Origin: an uncultured Paenibacillus sp.
GTDB taxonomy: Bacteria > Bacillota > Bacilli > Paenibacillales > Paenibacillaceae
Direction: 5' to 3'
Assembly (NCBI GenBank): GCA_937895345.1
Contig: CALAWP010000058.1
Location: 87,222-151,221, forward strand
Length of the DNA stretch: 64,000 bases
Shown: positions 49,972-57,874 of the stretch, in pieces
How the letters are laid out: each line of letters opens with the position of its first letter
Position numbering within the stretch: position 1 is the first letter of the stretch
Notes under the pieces: model-generated
The model's database searches: none
What the model saw: the letters and a program-made list of their open reading frames with translations, nothing else
Told to the model about the DNA's origin: nothing
Position numbers and translations under genes: made by a program

Positions 49972-49990
49972 ATGTTTGCTTCGCAAACAT
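49972..49990 (+). promoter_or_regulatory. Small hairpin before second MalG gene (operon 2)
   Basis: ATGTTTGC and GCAAACAT pair around TTC. The stem ends three bases before GAGGAGGAG, the ribosome binding site of the next gene, so it may tune translation or stop 3' decay. Confidence 0.5.
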
Positions 49991-50005
49991 TTGAGGAGGA
50001 GTCGC

Positions 50006-51022
50006 ATGAAGACGGAAACCGCAGTGAAGGAGCGGTCGGCTAGAGAAACCCGGCTGCAGCGGATGGCGTCCGCCGTCTATTGGGTCGAATTTGCGAAAAA
50101 ATGGCTGTGGACCATCGTGCGGTTCGTGCTTATTTTCGGCATTTCGTTCGTGATCGTCTACCCGATTTTGCTGAAGCTGTCGATCGCGTTCAAAAGCATG
50201 GAAGACTTGTACGACTCGACGGTCATCTGGATCCCGCAAAATATTACGCTTCACAATTTCAAGCTCGTATTCGAGGCGATGAACTATCCGAGCGTGCTGA
50301 TGAACACGCTGCTGCTGTCGTCGGCGGTCATGGTTTTGCAGACGATCACGTGCGTGCTGGCCGGATACGGCTTTGCAAGGATTAAATTCAGAGGAAGCGG
50401 ACTATTGTTTGCAGGCGTTATTTTTACCATTTTGGTGCCGGCCAATACGATCATGATTCCGCTGTACCTGCATTTCAAAAACTTCGACGTGTTCGGTCTG
50501 ATCGAGCTGTTCCGGGGCGAACCCGTCAACCTGATCAACACTTACTGGCCGTTTATCATTTCGGCGGCGCTCGGCATGGGCGTGAAAACCGGCTTGTATG
50601 TCTATATTTTCCGCCAGTTTTTCAAAGGGATTCCGCGCGAGATCGAAGAAGCGGCTTACGTAGACGGCGCCGGTTATTTCGCCACCTTCCGCAAAATCAT
50701 TTTGCCCAATGCGGTCCCTTCAATGGTGACGGTCATGCTGTTTTCGTTCGTCTGGCAATGGAACGATTCGTTCTTTACGAATATGTACCTGAACGAGCCG
50801 AAGGTCATGTCTTCGATGATGGCTTCTTCCGGTTATGCGATTGCGACGCATCTCAGCGGAGGAGGACAAGCGGAGATCGCATCCTACGTCCAGGATCCGT
50901 TCTTCATGTCCATGATGATGAACACGAGCGTGCTGATGGCGATTTTGCCGCTCATTATTTTGTACGTGTTTGTGCAAAGGCATTTTGTGGAGAGCGTCGA
51001 ACGTTCCGGACTTGTCGGTTAA
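50006..51022 (+). CDS. Carbohydrate ABC permease, MalG type (operon 2, pair 2)
   Basis: A 338-residue permease. ATG 50006 follows GAGGAGGAG; longer readings lack a site. Six helices after a 40-residue cytoplasmic part; EAA loop IEEAAYVDGAGYFATFRKII. Near the end an outside loop (ATHLSGGGQAEIASYVQDPF) parallels the one in the gene at 24036. It ends VESVERSGLVG, as its counterpart ends VESVERSGIAG. Confidence 0.92.
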   Translation: MKTETAVKERSARETRLQRMASAVYWVEFAKKWLWTIVRFVLIFGISFVIVYPILLKLSIAFKSMEDLYDSTVIWIPQNITLHNFKLVFEAMNYPSVLMNTLLLSSAVMVLQTITCVLAGYGFARIKFRGSGLLFAGVIFTILVPANTIMIPLYLHFKNFDVFGLIELFRGEPVNLINTYWPFIISAALGMGVKTGLYVYIFRQFFKGIPREIEEAAYVDGAGYFATFRKIILPNAVPSMVTVMLFSFVWQWNDSFFTNMYLNEPKVMSSMMASSGYAIATHLSGGGQAEIASYVQDPFFMSMMMNTSVLMAILPLIILYVFVQRHFVESVERSGLVG

Positions 51023-51032
51023 GGAGAGCGGG

Positions 51033-53759
51033 ATGAACAGAAAAAGGAAAGTACTGCTGCCGATTGCGGCAATCATTGTGGCGTTTGTTTTGGCGATTGC
51101 GCTGTACCGCGGATTCTCGTCCAACAGCACCAATGACATCAACAGTCCCAAAGAGGAGGAAGAGCCCGTGCAAACGATGAAACCGCCGGACTATCGGGTG
51201 TCGGTCGACGCGGCGGTGCGCTATCAAACGATCGACAATTTCGGCGCATCCGACGCCTGGTCGATGGACCCGATCGGCAAGCATTGGACGGAAGACAATA
51301 AAAACCGCGTGGCGGATTTGCTTTTTTCAAGAGAGAAAGGAATCGGACTGTCGGCCTGGCGCTTCAATATCGGCGCCGGTTCGACGGAAACGGACCAGTC
51401 GATCATTCCCGACCCGTGGCGGCGGGCGGAAGCGTTCAAAATGTCGGAGGACGGCGAATACGATTGGAGCAAGCAGGCGGGGCAGCAATGGTTCCTGCAG
51501 GCGGCCAAGGATCGCGGCGTCGACACGCTGATCGCTTTCGTGAACAGCCCGCCGGTCTGGATGACGAAAAACGGGCACGGGCAGCCGGACCCGGACGTCG
51601 GCTCCACCAATCTGAAGGAAGGCTACGAGGATGAGTTTGCGGCGTTTCTGGTGGATGTGCTGGAGCGTTTCAAGCAGGAAGGGCTGGAGTTCGACTACAT
51701 CAGCCCGATCAACGAGCCGACCTGGGATTGGAACCGGGCGCATCAGGAAGGCAACCGCTACAACAACGACGATTTGAAGCGGGTAATTCTGGAGCTGTAC
51801 CGGCAGCTGAAGGCGAGCGGTCTGGACGCGCAAATCAGCGCGCCGGACGGCGTGGAAATTACGGCGCTGCTCGACGACGAATATTACCGGATGTTTGCGG
51901 GCGGCGGCCAATACGAGGGCGGCGCCAACAAGCTGGGCACGGGCAAATACCGGGAATATATCAAGGACTTGCTCGGCGATCCCGAGCTGAAGGAAGCGGT
52001 CGGCAACAAAATCGCCTCGCATTCCTATTGGTCCGATTACAGCAATCCGGGCGACGACCGGCTAGGCAAGCTGCGGGAATTGCTCGACCAAAATTTGAAG
52101 AGCTACGACCCGGAGGCCAAATATTGGGTGACGGAATATTGCATTCTGGGCGACTACGGCCCCGGCCGCGATCTTGGCATCGAGCCGGCTCTGCACGTGG
52201 CGCGAACGATCCATTTCGATTTGACGGAAGCGAACGCGGCGGCATGGCAGTGGTGGACCGCCGTTTCCAAGGTCGACTATAAGGACGGGTTGATCTATAC
52301 CGACTACCAGAGGGAAGGCGACGAGCAGAACATTCTTACCTCCAAAATTTTGTGGACGCTCGGCAACTACAGCAAATTCATCCGTCCCGGCGCGGAGCGC
52401 GTTTCGCTTGCCGGGCTTGACGAACGGGCGCGGAGCGGACTGCTCGGCTCGGCTTACGTCCATGAAGGGGAAGGCACCGTCACGGTCGTCTTCGTCAACG
52501 ACGGCGACACCCGGAAGCAGGTCAGTCTTTCGCTGAACGGCGTGAACCTGCAGCCGGCAACGGCTTTGAGCATGTACGTCACGTCGGGCGACCGCGATCT
52601 CGCGCGGGCCGAGGATGTTCCGGTGAACGGAGACGGAACGTTCGAGGCGGTCATTCCGCCGCGGTCCATCGTTACGCTGACGACCGAAGGGAACGGCACG
52701 GTGACCTTCGCCGATGCAGCCGACGCCGATGCGGCCGTCGCTGAAACCGGCGGAGCTTCGGAAACGCCGGATGCGCCGGGAAGCGGCGCATCCGGGCAGG
52801 CGTCGAGCGGCGACGGGGGGTATGCCGGCTATCTGTTCGCCTACTTTACGGGCGAAGGGACGCCGGACGGCGAGCAAATTTATTTTGCGCTGAGCGAAGG
52901 GAACGATCCGCTGCGCTGGCGGGAGCTGAATGGAGGAAAGCCGGTCATCGTGTCCGAAATGGGCGAGAAGGGGCTGCGCGATCCGTTCATTATCCGGTCG
53001 CCCGACGGCGGCAAGTTTTATATGATCGCCACCGACCTGAAAATTCACGGGGACGGGAACTGGGGACGCGCCCATACGCATGGGAGCCGCTCCATCATGG
53101 TGTGGGAGTCTGACGACCTCGTCAACTGGTCGGAGCAGCGGATGGTCGAGGTGTCTCCGAAGGAAGCGGGCAACACGTGGGCTCCGGAAGCCTTTTACGA
53201 TGAAGCATCCGGCGAATATGTCGTTTTCTGGGCTTCCAGGCTGTTCGCCGACGAAAGCCGCGAAGGGGATGCGTACCAAAAAATCATGTACAGCAAAACC
53301 CGGGATTTCCGCACGTTTACGGAGCCGCAGGTGTACATGGATTACGGCTATTCCATCATCGACACGACGATGATCGCCCATAACGGGCGTCTGTACCGGT
53401 TCACGAAGGACGAGCGGGATTTCAGCCCGATGACGCTGTACGGAAAGACGATTTTCCAGGAAGCGTCGGATGGCGTGTTCGGTTCCGAGTTCGAGATGAT
53501 TAAGCAGGGCGTTCAAGGCATCCGGGGCGTCGAAGGGCCGACCGTATTCAAATCCAACACGGAAGACAAATGGTATTTGTTCGTGGACGAATTCGGCGGC
53601 AGAGGCTACATTCCGCTGGAGACGACGGACCTGGACTCGGGCGAGTGGCAAGTATCCGCCGAGTACAGCCTGCCGCGCAGCCCGCGCCACGGAACGGTCA
53701 TCCCGGTGACGCAGGCCGAATACGGCGCGCTGTCCGCGAAATACGGCGCGGAGAGGTAG
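51033..53759 (+). CDS. Bifunctional GH30-GH43 extracellular glycosidase
   Basis: A 908-residue protein, ATG behind AAGGAGAG. Residues 1-27 are a signal anchor (VLLPIAAIIVAFVLAIALYR). The GH30 part (about 45-570) has acid/base E228 in SPINEPTWDW and nucleophile E368 in YWVTEYCILG, in a barrel beginning TIDNFGASDAWSMDPIG; this layout resembles endo-beta-1,6-galactanases. After an Ala/Gly/Ser linker (about 570-600), a GH43-type propeller (about 605-905) has D650 in LRDPFII and E719 in WAPEAFYD. Together these would cut galactan backbones and remove arabinose or galactose side units, as in type II arabinogalactan (inference). It replaces the single GH43 at the end of operon 1. Confidence 0.88.
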   Translation: MNRKRKVLLPIAAIIVAFVLAIALYRGFSSNSTNDINSPKEEEEPVQTMKPPDYRVSVDAAVRYQTIDNFGASDAWSMDPIGKHWTEDNKNRVADLLFSREKGIGLSAWRFNIGAGSTETDQSIIPDPWRRAEAFKMSEDGEYDWSKQAGQQWFLQAAKDRGVDTLIAFVNSPPVWMTKNGHGQPDPDVGSTNLKEGYEDEFAAFLVDVLERFKQEGLEFDYISPINEPTWDWNRAHQEGNRYNNDDLKRVILELYRQLKASGLDAQISAPDGVEITALLDDEYYRMFAGGGQYEGGANKLGTGKYREYIKDLLGDPELKEAVGNKIASHSYWSDYSNPGDDRLGKLRELLDQNLKSYDPEAKYWVTEYCILGDYGPGRDLGIEPALHVARTIHFDLTEANAAAWQWWTAVSKVDYKDGLIYTDYQREGDEQNILTSKILWTLGNYSKFIRPGAERVSLAGLDERARSGLLGSAYVHEGEGTVTVVFVNDGDTRKQVSLSLNGVNLQPATALSMYVTSGDRDLARAEDVPVNGDGTFEAVIPPRSIVTLTTEGNGTVTFADAADADAAVAETGGASETPDAPGSGASGQASSGDGGYAGYLFAYFTGEGTPDGEQIYFALSEGNDPLRWRELNGGKPVIVSEMGEKGLRDPFIIRSPDGGKFYMIATDLKIHGDGNWGRAHTHGSRSIMVWESDDLVNWSEQRMVEVSPKEAGNTWAPEAFYDEASGEYVVFWASRLFADESREGDAYQKIMYSKTRDFRTFTEPQVYMDYGYSIIDTTMIAHNGRLYRFTKDERDFSPMTLYGKTIFQEASDGVFGSEFEMIKQGVQGIRGVEGPTVFKSNTEDKWYLFVDEFGGRGYIPLETTDLDSGEWQVSAEYSLPRSPRHGTVIPVTQAEYGALSAKYGAER

Positions 53760-54031
53760 CGCCGCCCGTGTGCAGCGCGAGCCGGCGGAGTGCGCGCGGC
53801 GCGCGGCCAGCGGAGCGCGTGCGCGACGCAGGGGCAGCGGCATGAGCAAGCTGCGCCTATGGGCGAGCTCTAAGTAACAAAATCAGCATTGCAGAGTTCC
53901 TCTCCAGCCGTCGGCCGTGCTCTAAGTAACAATTTTCGTTCAAGTTCATATGGTTGACCTGTTGGCCTCTGTCTGTCCTTGTCACGTACGCAAGAGCGAG
54001 AGATGAATCTCCAAGCAATATTCAGAACAAT
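53760..54031. other. Intergenic region with a 52-bp spaced repeat
   Basis: A very GC-rich stretch rich in GCGC words (53760-53850) is followed by two copies of GCTCTAAGTAACAA (53867-53880 and 53919-53932), 52 bases apart. No gene is seen. Confidence 0.5.
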
Positions 54032-54087
54032 ACGGGCAGTTTCTCACTGAGTAATGGATCGATACTCCTTGAGAAACTGCCCGTTTT
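54032..54087. terminator. Strong bidirectional terminator
   Basis: ACGGGCAGTTTCTC (54032-54045) pairs perfectly with GAGAAACTGCCCGT (54071-54084), followed by TTT. It separates operon 2 from the convergent SLH gene. Confidence 0.85.
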
Positions 54088-54092
54088 ACCGT

Positions 54093-57000
54093 TTAAATCA
54101 GTTCCGATTGTTTCAGAAGCCGCTCGATCATGACGGCAGCTTCGGCTCTTGTTATCATTTCCCGGGGAGCGAGCATGTTGCCGCTTCTTCCCGTAACAAT
54201 GCCGGCTTGAACGCATTCGGCAACGCTGCTAAGCGCCCATTCGGACACGTTGGTCAAATCGCTACGGGAACGAAGCGCTGCATCCCAAGGTTGGAATGGA
54301 AGTTTAGATTTCAGACCGGTAATTTCCATTGCCCTGGAAAGGATGACCATCGCTTGCTCCCGCGTAATCGTTTCATTCGGACGGAACGTACCGTCTTCAA
54401 AGCCGCTTATTAGACGGTAAGCATAGGCAGTTTGGATTGCACTGCTGTACCAGTCTGCCGACTCTACATCCGAGAAAGGAGATTTGCCATGCTCCAGTTT
54501 AAGTCCTAGTCCGCGAACGATAATGGCTGCAAACTCGGCGCGGGTAATCCCAATTTCAGGGTAGAAAAGGCCATTGCCGGTACCGCCGATGACCATCCGC
54601 GACCCCATATCGTTGACGGCAGTCTTCGCCCAATGGTTTGTCATGTCATTGAATTCCAACGGGTTCCAGACAATGGAATACGTGCTGTTCGTCAAACTGT
54701 TAATTTGCGCATAATGCCTGCCGTCAATCAACATTACCTTGGTCGGCACATGGCGAACGGCACCGTCCGGTTCAACGACGACTCCCGTCGTAATTTTATT
54801 CGGATCAACGCCTTCCGGTATGGAGATGGAACGCTCCACGTATGCGTTAAATTGCGAGATTTCTTCAATGCGACCGCCGTACTCCGCGCTCACTTTAAAG
54901 TTGAGAGGAGCGGCCATCAGCGTAAATCCGCCTTGCTTCGCTGCGGATTCCACCACTTGAATCGTACCAGCCGGCGGCTCGGCAATCTCTATTTTCACCT
55001 TGATATCCTGCAGCGCAAGATTCGATCCAAACCGCTTCGAGACGGCTTCAATATCAATTTGCAAGGCGGGCAGGGTGTATGTTGCCCGTTCCGTGCGAAT
55101 TTGCACGACGGCTTGCTGCGTTTCCATATTTTTGACCATATGTCCGTTCAACTCGCCTATGACCGCGTCGCTCTCTGTTTCGATTGGAATAATAATGAGC
55201 GCGCCTTGGCCTTCTTCTTTTAGACGCTTCTGAAGCTTAACTTCGTCTACTTCTATGGTCGTCACTTTCTGCCCGTTTACTGTATCCGTTTTGGCCTTTC
55301 CTGCCATTTCTGCTTTGCCGTTTACGATAACTTCGACCGCCGTTTCTGCGTTCTCTGGAGCAGAAGGACCAGACGGTCCGCTCGTGCTGCCATCCGTTCT
55401 AGGAGGCGGCGGTGTAGAGTCGCCGACCGTGACGGTGAACGTCGGGTCCGCGCCCGCGCTCATGTCGAAGGTGAATACATGAGGTCCGTTCCCCAGCAAA
55501 GCCAGATATTCCTTTTTAATCGCTACAACATGCGACGCCGCATCGTATGTGTAATTCGCCGCGCCGATGGTCGATCCGCCCAGCAGGATATCGATCAGCG
55601 TGTTGCCGTTTGGCGACAGCGTCGTCGCCGCATCCCTGTAGCCGACCGAAGCGCTGTACTTATCGAACGAGTCGGCATCCGGATTCAGCGTGCTGTTTTG
55701 CGGCGGCGGCGGTGTAGAGTCGCCGACCGTGACGGTGAACGTCGGGTCCGCGCCCGCGCTCATGTCGAAGGTGAATACATGAGGTCCGTTCCCCAGCAAA
55801 GCCAGATATTCCTTTTTAATCGCTACAACATGCGACGCCGCATCGTATGTGTAATTCGCCGCGCCGATGGTCGATCCGCCCAGCAGGATATCGATCAGCG
55901 TGTTGCCGTTTGGCGACAGCGTCGTCGCCGCATCCCTGTAGCCGACCGAAGCGCTGTACTTATCGAACGAGTCGGCATCCGGATTCAGCGTGCTGTTTTG
56001 CGGCGGCGGCGGTGTAGAGTCGCCGACCGTGACGGTGAACGTCGGGTCCGCGCCCGCGCTCATGTCGAAGGTGAATACATGAGGTCCGTTCCCCAGCAAA
56101 GCCAGATATTCCTTTTTAATCGCTACAACATGCGACGCCGCATCGTATGTGTAATTCGCCGCGCCGATGGTCGATCCGCCCAGCAGGATATCGATCAGCG
56201 TGTTGCCGTTTGGCGACAGCGTCGTCGCCGCATCCCTGTAGCCGACCGAAGCGCTGTACTTATCGAACGAGTCGGCGTCCGGGCTAACCGTACTGTCCTG
56301 CGCCGGCGCCGGGGCCAGTGCCTTCAGCGTAGGGTACTCGCCGTCCTTGATTTCCCAAACATCTTCAGGCCATCCTGCATAAGTAGCTGGATTTTTCATT
56401 GCTGCCGTAGAAAGTCCTACCGGTGGCGAGTTCAATACGCCAGAATAGTTCTTTCCATTATCGTTATTGCCCGAGCTTACGGAATTGCCCGAGCTTTCCA
56501 TATCCCAGAACGACCGGGACAAAATTGCGGTATTGCCCACGCCCGGATTGGAAATTCCTAAAAAGCCGCCGCCCGCCGCTCCTCCTGAAGATATGGTAAC
56601 GCTGCCGGTGGAATAGAGGTTGAAGCTGTTGCGTCCATTGAAGTAACCGAATATGCCGCCAACCGAATTATCGATGGCCAGCGCCACTGAACCGGTAACG
56701 TTTCCCGTGGAATAGCTGTTTTCTACGTTTCCGCCATTCCCGACCAGACCGCCTGCCGTATTATAAGCAAAGATGTCCCCCGTATTGTAGGAGTACCGAA
56801 TGACAGCGCCATAGCCAGGGTCATTATGCCCAGCGATTCCTCCTGCGCCTGATGAAGTGGTTGTGACTCGAATGGCCGATCTTGCATACTCGATTATCCC
56901 CTGGTTCCTTCCAATTATGCCGCCAATGGATCCGCCATTGGTAGGTCCGGCTGTTGTCCTCAAAAAACTCGAATCGTCAAAAGGCTCGACAGCGGCGTAG

Positions 57001-57521
57001 GCAATCGTGCCATCCCCCCAGCCCGCAATTCCCCCCACATTTGCGTACGATTCGATCTTTTTTACTTTAACATTGACATGTTCAATCCTGCCGGAATTCC
57101 AGCCTGCAACAGCCCCGTAACCGTAATCGCTATTTGCAAAGATACCCGTTACGTTTACGTTTTCCAGGTTTAAGTTTTTTACGACGCCGCCCGGTGCGAT
57201 CGAACCGAATAAACCGCCGTCGTAGCCCGGGTTATTGACGGTCAAGTTTCGAATGGTATAACCATTTCCGTCAAAGGTTCCGTTAAAATCAGTGCCGAAA
57301 TCGTAGTTTCCGATTGGCTGCCAATGGGTCTCGCCGCTGAGATCGATGTCGTTAGCCAGCTTGTAGTATCCCGTCGTCCCCATACTTTTTAAATCGGCTA
57401 CGCTGGTAATCATAATAGGGTTGCTTTCCGTACCGGAAGCGGCAACATGAATTGCGGGAAACCATTGCATGATCAACAAAATTGCCAGTGCGAAGCTTAT
57501 CGATTTCTTAAAGCCATTCAC
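54093..57521 (-). CDS. SLH-anchored surface protein with GLUG and X2 repeats
   Basis: A 1142-residue cell-wall-bound protein. I start at GTG 57519-57521 (AGAGGA upstream, good signal peptide NGFKKSISFALAILLIMQW); a TTG 30 bases earlier is possible. Parts in order: signal; GLUG-type repeats (about 60-400, e.g. GGIAGWGDGTIAYAAVEPF); three tandem ~100-residue CBM_X2-like modules (each DADSFDKYSASVGYRDAATT to GADPTFTVTVGDS) joined by PPPP; a mixed beta region (about 735-960); and three SLH domains (about 965-1142: MTNHWAKTAVNDMGSRMVIG onward) that bind pyruvylated wall polymer. GLUG and X2 modules suggest adhesion or polysaccharide binding. No catalytic domain is seen. Confidence 0.88.
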   Translation of the reverse strand: MNGFKKSISFALAILLIMQWFPAIHVAASGTESNPIMITSVADLKSMGTTGYYKLANDIDLSGETHWQPIGNYDFGTDFNGTFDGNGYTIRNLTVNNPGYDGGLFGSIAPGGVVKNLNLENVNVTGIFANSDYGYGAVAGWNSGRIEHVNVKVKKIESYANVGGIAGWGDGTIAYAAVEPFDDSSFLRTTAGPTNGGSIGGIIGRNQGIIEYARSAIRVTTTSSGAGGIAGHNDPGYGAVIRYSYNTGDIFAYNTAGGLVGNGGNVENSYSTGNVTGSVALAIDNSVGGIFGYFNGRNSFNLYSTGSVTISSGGAAGGGFLGISNPGVGNTAILSRSFWDMESSGNSVSSGNNDNGKNYSGVLNSPPVGLSTAAMKNPATYAGWPEDVWEIKDGEYPTLKALAPAPAQDSTVSPDADSFDKYSASVGYRDAATTLSPNGNTLIDILLGGSTIGAANYTYDAASHVVAIKKEYLALLGNGPHVFTFDMSAGADPTFTVTVGDSTPPPPQNSTLNPDADSFDKYSASVGYRDAATTLSPNGNTLIDILLGGSTIGAANYTYDAASHVVAIKKEYLALLGNGPHVFTFDMSAGADPTFTVTVGDSTPPPPQNSTLNPDADSFDKYSASVGYRDAATTLSPNGNTLIDILLGGSTIGAANYTYDAASHVVAIKKEYLALLGNGPHVFTFDMSAGADPTFTVTVGDSTPPPPRTDGSTSGPSGPSAPENAETAVEVIVNGKAEMAGKAKTDTVNGQKVTTIEVDEVKLQKRLKEEGQGALIIIPIETESDAVIGELNGHMVKNMETQQAVVQIRTERATYTLPALQIDIEAVSKRFGSNLALQDIKVKIEIAEPPAGTIQVVESAAKQGGFTLMAAPLNFKVSAEYGGRIEEISQFNAYVERSISIPEGVDPNKITTGVVVEPDGAVRHVPTKVMLIDGRHYAQINSLTNSTYSIVWNPLEFNDMTNHWAKTAVNDMGSRMVIGGTGNGLFYPEIGITRAEFAAIIVRGLGLKLEHGKSPFSDVESADWYSSAIQTAYAYRLISGFEDGTFRPNETITREQAMVILSRAMEITGLKSKLPFQPWDAALRSRSDLTNVSEWALSSVAECVQAGIVTGRSGNMLAPREMITRAEAAVMIERLLKQSELI
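55404..56303. repeat. Three near-identical 300-bp coding repeats
   Basis: The 300-bp unit (for example GGTGTAGAGTCGCCGACC at 55411, 55711 and 56011) is repeated three times with essentially no base changes; the third copy has one change near 56278 before it diverges at its edge. It encodes the X2-like modules of the SLH protein in frame. Confidence 0.95.
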
Positions 57522-57748
57522 CTGATCCAGTCCTCTCGTCAGAGAATTCAAATGCTGAAACTCGAGAAAGTCTCGACATCATTCGATATTCTCCAAACTA
57601 ACATATGGAAACTGAACATATTCTGAACATGGACCGGACAATTTTCGAAAAGCGAACGCCCTGTTTTTCCCAAACCTTTAAATGCGATTATAAGAAAAGC
57701 TCAAAATTCGATTCAGTTTTTTTTATAACCGGAATCGGACCGATTTCA

Positions 57749-57777
57749 TTGACCCGCACATAGGTCTGTGGTAGTTT
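57749..57777 (+). promoter_or_regulatory. Likely sigma-A promoter of cysJI
   Basis: TTGACC (57749-57754), 17 bases, TAGTTT (57772-57777), about 97 bases before cysJ. The rest of 57522-57874 is AT-rich divergent upstream DNA for the SLH gene and cysJ; no riboswitch or T-box pattern is recognised. Confidence 0.5.
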
Positions 57778-57874
57778 TAAAACATGTGAAAAACCATAGT
57801 AATGTACTTGGAATTATGATGCAAAATCGATCATTCGACCGACTTATCTAAACACTCATGCGAGGTGGATGTTG

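Noticed and set aside
53760..53850. Extension of the GH30-GH43 reading frame or a small GC-rich gene
   Set aside because: The stop at 53757-53759 is clear; the following GCGC-rich DNA has no start with a ribosome binding site.
55479..56561. Repetitive Arg-rich frame opposite the X2 repeats
   Set aside because: Its repeats are only the complement of the coding repeats of the SLH protein.
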